DNA of 31,020 bases from Paenibacillus sp. (GTDB lineage: Bacteria > Bacillota > Bacilli > Paenibacillales > Paenibacillaceae). The notes beneath the pieces were generated by a model. That model saw only the letters and a program-made list of their open reading frames with translations, had not been told where the DNA came from and did no database searches. The stretch is taken from the NCBI GenBank assembly GCA_029256665.1, contig JAQSXN010000001.1:1-31020 (forward strand). Reading direction: 5' to 3'. Shown one piece after another: positions 23,426 to 31,020 of the stretch; position 1 is the first letter of the stretch, and each line of letters opens with the position of its first letter. Made by a program: the position numbers and the translations under genes.

Positions 23426-26272
23426 ATGAACTATGAAATTCAGGCTGAAGAAGCTGTCAGGTTCGATACTGACGGCATTCGCATCCACGGCAAGCCCGAG
23501 ATGTTGTTATGCGCTTCCTTGTTTTACTTCCGCATTCCGAGAGCCTATTGGAAAGAGCGGATGGAGCAGCTTGCCGCATTCGGATACAACGCCATCGACG
23601 TCTATTTCCCCTGGAACTATCACGAGCGTTCGGAAGGGAGCTGGGACTTCGGGGGAGAGCGGGACGTGGCGGCTTTCCTGGAAGCGGCCAGAGACAGCGG
23701 GCTCTGGGTCGTCGCAAGACCAGGCCCCTACATCTGCTCCGAATGGGACGGCGGCGCGCTGCCCGCCTATTTGCTGGCGGGCGAGGAGCAGAAGCTGCGG
23801 GATAACGATCCGGCGTTCCTGACCGCCGTAGCCCGATGGTTTGACGTAATTCTCCCCATCATCGCGTCGTACCAGGCCGGCAACGGAGGGACGGTCGTCG
23901 CGATGCAGCTCGACAACGAGCTGGACTTCTACGGCTGCTCCGATCCGAAAGGGTACATGGAGGCTCTGAGAGACATGGCTCTGAAGAGAGGGATTACGGT
24001 GCCTCTCTTCGCCTGCGCCGGTCAGGGGGGGATCCTGCAAGCGAGCGGTCTGGCCGAGGGCGTTATGCCGACCTGCAACTTCTATCCGAACGACCGGGAT
24101 CCTTCGTTCGAGGAGAAGGTTCTCGGTTACGGGGAGTTGCTCGGAAGTATGGGATATCCGCTCCTGGTGACGGAGACGAATCGTTCCCATTACCTGCTTC
24201 GCCGGCTGCTATCTTGCGGCGCCAAGCTCCTCGGTCCGTATCTGCAAGTATCCGGCACCGACTTCGGGTTCACCAACGCAACGAACAACTGGGGCAAACC
24301 GCTGGCTTTCATGACCTCGGATTACGATTTCCACGGCATGATCTCCCCAGAGGGACATATCCGCGAGGAGGCTTACGAGGGCCGTCTGCTGCGTCGCTTG
24401 ATGGAAGCCTACGGCCCGGCGCTCGCGGAGGCGAAGACCTCGGAAGGCGATTGCCGGATAAACGGGGAGACGGAGGGCATCGCAGGGCCGTTCGCCCTGG
24501 CGCTCCATGGAGGCGGGAGCCTCGTGTTTATTGCCAATCTGGATGACCGGGCGAAAAGGATTAATCTGGTAGATGACGAATCGGAGACCGCCGCCGCCGG
24601 CTTCGCATTGGCGGGGGGCAGGGCGCTAGCGCTTCCGGCGAACGTACCGCTCAACCGATGGGGGATGGAGGGCATGCTGCTTTCGTCCACTTCGGAATTG
24701 TACCGAACGGAGCGGCTGCCTTCGGGCCATTCGGTGCTCTGCTTCCATACGGAGGGGGCGGGGAAGATCCGGTTGCGGACAGCCGCTTCGGTTACGGCCC
24801 ATTGCGAGCATGGAGAGCTTGCGCGAGACGGCGAGCTGATCGCGTTTCAATTCGAAGAGGGTGTCGCCGCGCGGCTTGCATTAAGGAGCGAGTCCGGCCA
24901 GGAATTGATTCTGATCGTGCATGCAAGAGAGCAGGCCTTGCTAAGCGAAGAGCCGGATGAGCGCGGTTATCCGATCATTAGGCAGATGCCGCGTTATGCC
25001 TCGGAAGAGCAGCCGGCGGCAGGGCAATGGAGACTTGGCGCTCCCGACCGTGAAACGCCATCGTCCTACGTTGCAGTCAGGCCGTCTACGGGCATAAGAA
25101 ACGGAGAGCGAGACCGTCTTGAGCCGCTGGAGGCGATGGGCGTTTACCGCGGCTTCGCCTGGTACGAAGGAAATGTCGGGCTTCCGGCAGGCACTAGCGC
25201 GCATGGGCTGCTCGCGCGGCAAGCCGGCGACGTCGTCTCGCTATATTGGGGCGGGCGGTACGTCGGAACGGCCGCGCCGGGAGGAGGCAGCCGGTACCTG
25301 GCGTTGGATGGGGCGATCGCGTCATCAAGCGGAAGCGCCGAGAACCGGATTCCTCTGCGGGCAAGAGTGGAGATTTGGGGACACTCGAACTTCGACGATA
25401 TCCGGTTGCCGGGATTGCGTTTGAACTCGCGCAAAGGGCTTGGCGGCACGGCCGTCATTACGCGGATCGCGGCATTGAGCGGCAATTGGCGAGCGTATCG
25501 CGGCGCCGATCGAATCATTCCGCCGCAGCTTGTAAGCGTAGGAGCCGATCGGAGCTTGTGGCCGGTCGTGAACTTCGGCGGCTGGTTATCGCCGGATCAT
25601 CCGGCGTTCGAGCTCTACAGCCGTACGTTTGACGCGTCGGCCTCCGCCGATTCATGGACGCTGCGTTTCGAAGGCTTACAGGCGCGGGCGAAGCTGTTCG
25701 TAGGCGGCGAAGAGGTTTGCGACGTAAATCCGTTCGACCCGTTCGTTGATATCACGCCTTACGTTACGCCCGGCGAGATCGTGGAGCTGACCGTGTTCCT
25801 GGAGCGCGCATTAGGACTCCCGGCCGGCGAAGTGAAGCTCTACGAAGGCGTGGAAGCCAGCGGCTGGAGCGTGTCGGCGGCGGAGGAGCCGGAGCTGCTC
25901 CTGCATGCGGAGGAAGCGTCCCGCAATGCGGCTTCGGTACAGCTTCCCGTGGAGCTGAAGCCGGGAGAGGTCGCTTGGCTGTTCGGCGACGCGATCAACT
26001 CCGCCGGGGGCAAAGGGTGGCGGGCCTTGTTCGACGGCAGCGGACTGAAGCTGACGGTTTTCCTGGAAGGCACGATCGTCTCCCGGATGTGGCTGCCGGG
26101 CGGCGAGGAGAGGCCGGTGTTGACCGGCGGCAGCCAGCATTCGGCATACCTGCCGGGCGCTTGGTTCGGCGAAGGCAAGGCGCGGCTGGCGATCATGCTG
26201 GAAGCGGTGGATCCGACTTCGAACGGCCGTCTGAACGCCGTGACGTTCCGTCCCGTGCAGCAACTAGAATAG
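23426..26272 (+). CDS. GH35-type beta-galactosidase-like enzyme
   Basis: A 948-residue cytoplasmic protein. The N-terminal barrel carries the GH35 pattern: FYFRIPRAYWKERMEQLAAF, AIDVYFPWNYHE, then VVARPGPYICSEWDGGALPA. The acid/base is E165 in MQLDNELDFYG, matching the family's QxxNEYG. The likely nucleophile is E250 in LVTETNRSHY, whose surroundings are unusual for the family. GTDFGFTNATNNWG and SDYDFHGMISPEG also match GH35. The later part has galactose-binding-like beta domains, for example LRFEGLQARAKLFVGGEEV. Known members remove terminal beta-galactose; this divergent one may prefer another sugar. AAGGAGG at 23412-23418 sets the ATG at 23426, although the frame is open further upstream. 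It is the first gene of the second import operon; the permease gene follows 13 bases later. Confidence 0.85.
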   Translation: MNYEIQAEEAVRFDTDGIRIHGKPEMLLCASLFYFRIPRAYWKERMEQLAAFGYNAIDVYFPWNYHERSEGSWDFGGERDVAAFLEAARDSGLWVVARPGPYICSEWDGGALPAYLLAGEEQKLRDNDPAFLTAVARWFDVILPIIASYQAGNGGTVVAMQLDNELDFYGCSDPKGYMEALRDMALKRGITVPLFACAGQGGILQASGLAEGVMPTCNFYPNDRDPSFEEKVLGYGELLGSMGYPLLVTETNRSHYLLRRLLSCGAKLLGPYLQVSGTDFGFTNATNNWGKPLAFMTSDYDFHGMISPEGHIREEAYEGRLLRRLMEAYGPALAEAKTSEGDCRINGETEGIAGPFALALHGGGSLVFIANLDDRAKRINLVDDESETAAAGFALAGGRALALPANVPLNRWGMEGMLLSSTSELYRTERLPSGHSVLCFHTEGAGKIRLRTAASVTAHCEHGELARDGELIAFQFEEGVAARLALRSESGQELILIVHAREQALLSEEPDERGYPIIRQMPRYASEEQPAAGQWRLGAPDRETPSSYVAVRPSTGIRNGERDRLEPLEAMGVYRGFAWYEGNVGLPAGTSAHGLLARQAGDVVSLYWGGRYVGTAAPGGGSRYLALDGAIASSSGSAENRIPLRARVEIWGHSNFDDIRLPGLRLNSRKGLGGTAVITRIAALSGNWRAYRGADRIIPPQLVSVGADRSLWPVVNFGGWLSPDHPAFELYSRTFDASASADSWTLRFEGLQARAKLFVGGEEVCDVNPFDPFVDITPYVTPGEIVELTVFLERALGLPAGEVKLYEGVEASGWSVSAAEEPELLLHAEEASRNAASVQLPVELKPGEVAWLFGDAINSAGGKGWRALFDGSGLKLTVFLEGTIVSRMWLPGGEERPVLTGGSQHSAYLPGAWFGEGKARLAIMLEAVDPTSNGRLNAVTFRPVQQLE

Positions 26273-26285
26273 GAGGCGTTTCAGA

Positions 26286-27254
26286 ATGGAAACCGCACTC
26301 GATAAGGAGGCTCCGGCGGCGGGACCGGCCCGGGCCTCCTCGGGCAGGCTGCGACGGCTGCTGAACAATCGAACGTTGCTGCTCATGTGTTTGCCCGCCG
26401 TCGCGTTTTTTATCGTATTCGCGTATTTGCCCATGCCGGGGCTTTATCTGGCTTTCATCCAATACAACTACTCCGACGGCATCTTCAAGAGCCCGTTCGT
26501 CGCCTTCGACAACTTCCGCTTCCTCGTCATCAACGGGGACTTATGGAGGCTGACCTTCAACACCGTCGCATACAACATCGTCTTCATTCTGCTGGGGAAC
26601 GTGCTCCAAATCTTAGTGGCCGTGCTGCTTAACGAGCTGCGGCGCAAGTGGTTCAAAAAAATCGCCCAGACGCTCATGTTCCTGCCCCACTTCATCTCGG
26701 CCGTCCTGATCGGCCTCATCGCCTACAACATTCTCAGCTATGACTACGGCGTGCTTAACGGCGTGCTGCAAGCGTTCGGCATGGAGCCCGTGAAGACGTA
26801 TTCGAACCCCGTCATCTGGCCGTTCATCATCGTGATCACCTTCCTGTGGCAATCGACGGGATACGGCTCCATCATCTACTTCGCGGCGATCATGGGGCTC
26901 GACAACGAAATTATCGAGGCGTCGGAGATCGACGGGGCGAACGCGTTCCAGCGCATCGTCTACATTATTTTGCCATGGCTGAAGCCAACCTTCATCATTC
27001 TGCTCTTATTCTCGCTCGGAGGCGTGCTCAAGGGCAATTTCGGACTGTTCTACAACCTCGTCGGGGCCAACAATACCGCGCTGTACGCGACGACGGACAT
27101 CATCGAAACCTACGTGTTCCGCTCGCTGATGACGAACTTCAACTTCTCGATCGGAAGCGCCGTCAGCCTGTATCAGTCCGTATTCGGCTTTATCGTGGTC
27201 ATCACCGCGAACTGGCTCGTGCGCAAATTTTCGCCGGAAAACTCGTTATTCTAA
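26286..27254 (+). CDS. LplB-type sugar ABC permease
   Basis: A 322-residue inner-membrane permease with a cytoplasmic N-terminal tail of about 30 residues, six predicted helices and the EAA loop seen as IEASEIDGANAFQRIVYIIL. The YLPMPGLYLAFIQYNY segment after the first helix and the ending PENSLF are typical of the LplB/YteP group that imports complex or uronic oligosaccharides in Bacilli. GGAGG about nine bases before the ATG supports the start. It follows the GH35 gene by 13 bases and precedes its partner permease by 25. No ATPase gene is nearby. Confidence 0.9.
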   Translation: METALDKEAPAAGPARASSGRLRRLLNNRTLLLMCLPAVAFFIVFAYLPMPGLYLAFIQYNYSDGIFKSPFVAFDNFRFLVINGDLWRLTFNTVAYNIVFILLGNVLQILVAVLLNELRRKWFKKIAQTLMFLPHFISAVLIGLIAYNILSYDYGVLNGVLQAFGMEPVKTYSNPVIWPFIIVITFLWQSTGYGSIIYFAAIMGLDNEIIEASEIDGANAFQRIVYIILPWLKPTFIILLLFSLGGVLKGNFGLFYNLVGANNTALYATTDIIETYVFRSLMTNFNFSIGSAVSLYQSVFGFIVVITANWLVRKFSPENSLF

Positions 27255-27279
27255 TCCAAGGAGAAGGAGGTTCCCCGGC

Positions 27280-28188
27280 ATGGAGCATCACGATGAATCC
27301 CGCAGCATTCGTACCGACTTAAGCGGCATGGCCGTCAAGGCGTTCGGTTACGCGTTTATCTCCCTGTTCTCGCTAGCGTGCTTGCTGCCGTTTCTGCTCG
27401 TGCTCGGCACGTCGTTTACGTCGGAGAGCTCGATCAAGCGGTTCGGCTTTAATATTTGGCCCAAGGATTTCACCACGTTCGCATACAAAATCGTATTCGA
27501 AAATCCCGAGTACATGGCAGGGTCCTATCTCGTCACGATCGCGATTACGGTCCTCGGCACCGCTGCCGGCTTGTTCCTGGTCGCCATGACCGGATATGCC
27601 TTGCAGAGGCCGGACTTCGGCTACCGGAACGGCATCTCGTTTTTTATTTACTTCACGACGCTGTTCTCCGGCGGACTCGTCCCGTTCTATCTGCTCATGA
27701 CGCAGTACTTGAGTCTGAAAAACAGCTATTTGGCCGTGCTGCTGCCGGGCTTGCTCAGCCCGTTCCTGATCATCATGATGAAAAGCTTCGTCCGGTCGAT
27801 CCCGCACGCCATCACGGAATCGGCGAAAATCGACGGCGCGGGGGACTTCACGATATTCGTCAAGCTGATCCTGCCCATGACGACGCCCGCGCTCGCCACG
27901 ATCGGATTGTTTATCGCGCTGGGGTACTGGAACGAGTGGTATCACGCCATGTTGTTTCTTCCCGACGTGAAATACCGGCCGCTGCAGTTGTTCCTGTACA
28001 ACACCGTCACGCAAGCCGACTATATTCGGAATTCCGCGGCGGCTTCCAGCGTAGCGCTGAGGGACGTGCCGCTGGAATCGATGAAGATGGCGACCGCCGT
28101 CGTCGCGACCGGCCCGGTCATCCTCTTTTATCCGTTCGTCCAGCGTTACTTTATTAAGGGCATCACGGTGGGAGCCGTCAAAGGCTGA
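27280..28188 (+). CDS. LplC/YtcP-type sugar ABC permease
   Basis: A 302-residue permease, partner of the preceding gene. It has six predicted helices, FSGGLVPFYLLMTQYLSL in the middle, and the EAA loop ITESAKIDGAGDFTIFVKLI. The C-terminal FIKGITVGAVKG is characteristic of the LplC/YtcP group. AAGGAGG lies about eight bases before the ATG at 27280. A 75-base gap containing a short GC hairpin (28221-28234) separates it from the binding protein, which in this locus comes last rather than first. Confidence 0.9.
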   Translation: MEHHDESRSIRTDLSGMAVKAFGYAFISLFSLACLLPFLLVLGTSFTSESSIKRFGFNIWPKDFTTFAYKIVFENPEYMAGSYLVTIAITVLGTAAGLFLVAMTGYALQRPDFGYRNGISFFIYFTTLFSGGLVPFYLLMTQYLSLKNSYLAVLLPGLLSPFLIIMMKSFVRSIPHAITESAKIDGAGDFTIFVKLILPMTTPALATIGLFIALGYWNEWYHAMLFLPDVKYRPLQLFLYNTVTQADYIRNSAAASSVALRDVPLESMKMATAVVATGPVILFYPFVQRYFIKGITVGAVKG

Positions 28189-28263
28189 TGTGCGCGGGGC
28201 GAATGCGCCTCTTCACATACCGGGCAATCGCCCGAACTATGGAAGCCAAAGGGGAGATTAACA

Positions 28264-29871
28264 ATGTCGAGAATGAAGGCTTGGATCATCGCCGTTGCGA
28301 TGGTGTTCGCGCTTGCGGCATGTACGGGCGGCAACAACGGGAGCAATGCGCCCGGCAATGGCAACGATAAAGGGAATGCGGGCAACTCCGGCAATACCGG
28401 CAAGACGGAAGATACGGCGGACGGCATCGATACGTCCAAGTTCGTGAAGATCAGTTATTTGGTGCTGGGCAACAAACCGACCAACGGGCAGTTCGAGAAG
28501 GTATTGGGCGAAGTCAATAAGATCATGAAGGAAAAAATCAACGCCGAGCTGGAGTGGAAATGGGTCGAGTGGGCGGACTGGCAGACCAAATACAATCTGA
28601 CGCTAGCGTCCGGCGAGGCGATCGATCTTATCACGATCGGCACCGACTGGCTGGATACATGGGGCAACGCGCAGCGCGGAGCGTTCATGAATCTGGATGA
28701 GCTGCTGCCGACGTACGCGCCGCAGACCTGGAATTCCATCCCCGAGGAAGATTGGGCGCAGAGCAAATACGACGGCAAGATCGTTCTTATCCCCGAGAAC
28801 GATTATACGCAATGGGTCAACCACGGCTTCTTCTACCGCGGCGATTGGGCCAAGGAAGCCGGCATCGCGGATCCCATCAAGGATTGGGAGACGCTTGCGA
28901 CGTATCTCCAATATATCAAGGACAACAAGCCGGATGCGTTTCCTTGGGATGCCTCGGCGCAGACGAGCACGTTCGGCGGCTTCGTCACTTCCAATAGCGA
29001 CAATCTGGAGCTTCCGATCTCGACGGGCTACTTGCCGATCTTCGCGACGAAGTCGTTCGAGGACAAATATACGGTCAACAGTCCCGTATTCGAGGATACG
29101 TTCGTCAAATTCGCGACAATGATGAAGGACTGGGCGGATCGCGGCTTCTGGCGCGAGGACGTGCTCAATAACAAAGGAGACGCCCGGGTCGCTCTTCGCG
29201 CAGGCTTGTCGGGCATGGACCAGCATCATACGCAAACCTTCGCGTCGCTTCGCGTTCAGATGGACGCCGACCAGCCGGGCTCCGAGCTGCAGATGTTCCC
29301 GTTCGCCCGCACTCGGGGCACGAACCTGCTGGAGCTGTCGATTACGCATGGCGGCACGTCCGTCGGCGCGCATAGCAACAATCCGGAGCGCGCGCTTATG
29401 GCTTACGATCTGATCCGCAACGACGAGCAAATTTACCATCTCATCAACTATGGACTGGAAGGCGTCCAGTATGAGATCAAGGACGGCAAACGCGTTCAGC
29501 CCGAGGGCTACGACGAAGCGCAGCATGGCTTCTACGCCGACTTCTGGGGCGGCCGCGTGGACAAATTCGAAATTCCGAGCGCAACGGTATGGGATCAAAT
29601 CGAGGAAACCTATTACGCCGAATACGACGCCATCAAAAAAACGTATCCGTACGGCCAATTCGTCTTCGACAAAACGCCGGTCGAGGCGGAGCTGACCGCC
29701 GTCACCCAAGTATCCGGCGAGATGGGGCCGGCGATCACGTACGGCAAAGCAGGGGATCCCGTCAAAGCGGTGGAGGAATTCCGCGCTAAGATGAAGACGG
29801 CAGGTTACGATAAGGTGCTCGCCGAGCTGCAGCGGCAGATGGACGAATACAAGAAGCTGATGGAGGGGTAA
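28264..29871 (+). CDS. Sugar-binding lipoprotein of the LplA/YtcQ type
   Basis: A 535-residue extracellular binding protein. Its signal peptide ends in the lipobox LAAC with C20 as the anchored residue; a Gly/Asn-rich linker runs to about residue 55. The mature protein begins ISYLVLGNKPTNGQFEKVLG, and its C-terminal 150 residues resemble the DUF3502-type end of LplA/YtcQ proteins (PYGQFVFDKTPVEAELTAVT), which goes with LplB/LplC permeases. It captures oligosaccharides for the two permeases just upstream. AAGGGGAG eight bases before the ATG supports the start. It is the last gene of the operon; a strong terminator follows 20 bases after the stop. The ligand is unknown but must fit the GH35 enzyme encoded in the same transcript. 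Confidence 0.88.
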   Translation: MSRMKAWIIAVAMVFALAACTGGNNGSNAPGNGNDKGNAGNSGNTGKTEDTADGIDTSKFVKISYLVLGNKPTNGQFEKVLGEVNKIMKEKINAELEWKWVEWADWQTKYNLTLASGEAIDLITIGTDWLDTWGNAQRGAFMNLDELLPTYAPQTWNSIPEEDWAQSKYDGKIVLIPENDYTQWVNHGFFYRGDWAKEAGIADPIKDWETLATYLQYIKDNKPDAFPWDASAQTSTFGGFVTSNSDNLELPISTGYLPIFATKSFEDKYTVNSPVFEDTFVKFATMMKDWADRGFWREDVLNNKGDARVALRAGLSGMDQHHTQTFASLRVQMDADQPGSELQMFPFARTRGTNLLELSITHGGTSVGAHSNNPERALMAYDLIRNDEQIYHLINYGLEGVQYEIKDGKRVQPEGYDEAQHGFYADFWGGRVDKFEIPSATVWDQIEETYYAEYDAIKKTYPYGQFVFDKTPVEAELTAVTQVSGEMGPAITYGKAGDPVKAVEEFRAKMKTAGYDKVLAELQRQMDEYKKLMEG

Positions 29872-29891
29872 GACGCTAAAAAAGCCGGATA

Positions 29892-29931
29892 GGACGGTGG
29901 CGGGAGGATGCTCCCCGCGCCGTCCTTTTTT
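29892..29931. terminator. Intrinsic terminator, probably bidirectional
   Basis: GGACGG at 29892-29897 pairs with CCGTCC at 29920-29925, with additional GGGAG/CTCCC pairing inside, followed by six T (29926-29931). On the other side, six A precede the stem (29878-29883), so the hairpin can also end the convergent TetR-type transcript. Confidence 0.85.
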
Positions 29932-29956
29932 GGCTTCGAAAAACAAGCCGACGCGC

Positions 29957-30523
29957 CTACAACTCGTTTTTCTCGAACAAGACCGTTAGCCGCTCGGCCA
30001 TATGGGACGGCGGATGCGGCATGCGGCGGCGGATCCACCATTCCACGAACCCTGTGAAGGACGAGGCCAGAAACTGCGCTTTGATTTCATTATCCGATGG
30101 CGCGGATTCGCTCTTCGCGTTCAGCTTGCGCTCCACGCTATCGGCAAGGAAGGCCAGCAGGCGATCCCGGAAGACGAAGCTTCGTTGACCCGCGAACAAT
30201 CTATCGAAAAACGGAAAGTGTTCTTCGAAATAGCTGAAGATACGGTTGAACACGGGCGTCTGGGAGATAAGCTCCGATCCGATGTCATGCAGGTTGCAGA
30301 ACGTAAGCAGCTCGCTTATACGGGCGTCGATGCTTTTGTCCAGCAAGTCGTATTTGTCGCTATAGTGCAGGTAGACGGTTCCTCGGTTAACATTGGCCTT
30401 GTCCGCGATGTCATGGATCGTAATTTGTTCGAACGGTTTCGCCAGAAAAAGCTCCATGAACGCTTTGTTGATGGCTTCACGGCTTTTGACGATCCTTCTG
30501 TCCACTTTGGCTTCGGTATCCAT
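29957..30523 (-). CDS. TetR/AcrR-family transcriptional regulator
   Basis: A 188-residue repressor-type protein. The N-terminal DNA-binding domain (about 8-56) shows the TetR pattern ITIHDIADKANVNRGTVYLH, then YSDKYDLLD. The C-terminal part is an all-helical ligand domain with TGFVEWWIRRRM near the end, as in the common TetR_C group of Firmicutes. GAGG nine bases upstream supports the ATG at 30521-30523 on the - strand. It is divergent from a short-chain dehydrogenase gene, and AACGTT dyads lie in the shared gap, so it probably represses that gene and perhaps itself. The ligand is unknown. Confidence 0.88.
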   Translation of the reverse strand: MDTEAKVDRRIVKSREAINKAFMELFLAKPFEQITIHDIADKANVNRGTVYLHYSDKYDLLDKSIDARISELLTFCNLHDIGSELISQTPVFNRIFSYFEEHFPFFDRLFAGQRSFVFRDRLLAFLADSVERKLNAKSESAPSDNEIKAQFLASSFTGFVEWWIRRRMPHPPSHMAERLTVLFEKNEL

Positions 30524-30606
30524 ATCGCGCGACCTCTTCTCCGTATTCGTTATTCAACAATTTTCAGGTTCTGTTCATTATGAAACAAACGCCGGTACAA
30601 TGGCGA

Positions 30607-30634
30607 TTGAAGTCTCTTCGGACGTATCTATAAT
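30607..30634 (+). promoter_or_regulatory. Sigma-A promoter of the dehydrogenase gene
   Basis: TTGAAG at 30607-30612, a 16-base spacer and a perfect TATAAT at 30629-30634. The start of transcription would fall near 30641, directly next to the AACGTT dyads. Confidence 0.65.
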
Positions 30635-30645
30635 AATAATTAACG

Positions 30646-30669
30646 AACGTTTATAAATCAACCAACGTT
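30646..30669. promoter_or_regulatory. Twin AACGTT dyads, candidate TetR operator
   Basis: AACGTT occurs at 30646-30651 and 30664-30669, centres 18 bases apart, the second inside the inverted repeat TCAACCAACGTTGA (30658-30671). They sit just downstream of the promoter, where a bound repressor would block transcription. Confidence 0.4.
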
Positions 30670-30709
30670 GAATAAAACGATTCGTAAACCAGTCGAAGGG
30701 AAGATCATC

Positions 30710-31020
30710 ATGAACAATATACAATCGAAAGTAGTCGTCGTAACGGGAGCGTCCAGCGGAATAGGAGAAGCCACGGCCAAGCTGCTGGCGAGGAGCGGCG
30801 CCAAGGTTGTTTTGGCGGCAAGAAGGGAAGAACGCCTGCGAACGATCGTGGGCGAAATCGTGCAAGAAGGCTTTGAGGCGGCTTCTTTTCAAGCCGATGT
30901 CGTGTCGGCCGATGATATGAAAGGCCTGGCGAAGTTCGCGCTGGAGCGGTACGGCCGCATCGACGTATGGGTGAACAATGCCGGCGTGATGCCGGTATCC
31001 AATTTGAGCGAGCTCAGAGT
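30710..31020 (+). CDS. Short-chain dehydrogenase/reductase, cut by window end
   Basis: The first 103 residues of a classical SDR. Seen: the cofactor motif TGASSGIG at 12-19, AARREERL after the second strand (which suggests NADP use through the two arginines), and NNAGV in the fourth strand region. The catalytic Tyr and Lys lie beyond the window. AAGGGA about nine bases before the ATG at 30710 supports the start. It is divergent from the TetR-type gene and has its own promoter, a common arrangement for small inducible detoxification or redox units. The substrate is unknown. Confidence 0.88.
   Translation, partial: MNNIQSKVVVVTGASSGIGEATAKLLARSGAKVVLAARREERLRTIVGEIVQEGFEAASFQADVVSADDMKGLAKFALERYGRIDVWVNNAGVMPVSNLSELR

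Noticed and set aside
28603..29946. A 447-codon open frame on the - strand opposite the last binding-protein gene
   Set aside because: It crosses the terminator of the real operon and has no motif. It is a shadow of the lipoprotein gene.

Overview
The window looks like chromosomal DNA of a GC-rich, spore-former-type Firmicute, most likely Paenibacillaceae (Paenibacillus or Cohnella relatives). This is inferred from strong AGGAGG-type ribosome binding sites, frequent GTG/TTG starts, a YfmM-type ABC-F protein, LplB/LplC-type permeases, Gly/Asn-rich lipoprotein linkers and many carbohydrate-active enzymes. No rRNA, tRNA, CRISPR array, transposase or phage gene was seen.

Layout. (1) 1-4289, housekeeping/accessory: the end of an unknown gene, an RmlD-like reductase, an MFS exporter and an ABC-F ATPase, closed by a perfect 38-base palindrome. 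(2) 4400-18895, the first sugar locus. An AraC-type regulator is divergent from a nine-gene, roughly 13.4-kb tightly spaced run: non-zinc MDR dehydrogenase, NAD-dependent epimerase/dehydratase, sugar-binding lipoprotein, two CUT1 permeases, SGNH esterase, a secreted glycosidase-like protein with a split barrel, GH78 rhamnosidase-like enzyme and a GH36-like enzyme. A strong hairpin ends the run. (3) 18882-19340, a decayed gene that has no start codon and one in-frame TAG. (4) 19429-21977, a cytoplasmic type I pullulanase with its own terminator and a palindromic upstream region. (5) 22077-29931, the second sugar locus: LacI-family regulator, a regulated promoter with three near-identical LacI/CcpA-type operator boxes, a GH35 enzyme, two LplB/LplC-type permeases and a binding lipoprotein, closed by an intrinsic terminator. 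(6) 29957-31020: a TetR regulator divergent from a short-chain dehydrogenase cut by the window end.

How it works together (inference). The two loci look like Gram-positive polysaccharide utilisation loci. A secreted enzyme nicks a glycan outside the cell, binding proteins and permeases import oligosaccharides, and the cytoplasmic esterase, rhamnosidase, GH36-like enzyme and GH35 enzyme deacylate and trim them. Neither importer encodes its ATPase, so both probably share an MsmX-type ATPase encoded elsewhere. The enzyme set (rhamnose, galactose, acyl groups) suggests a rhamnose- and galactose-containing glycan such as rhamnogalacturonan or an exopolysaccharide, but the substrate cannot be read from sequence.

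The least explained items are the secreted split-barrel protein with a duplicated inserted domain, the divergent GH36-like enzyme, the paired non-zinc MDR and epimerase genes, the three-box operator array before the GH35 gene, and the decayed gene between the two loci.
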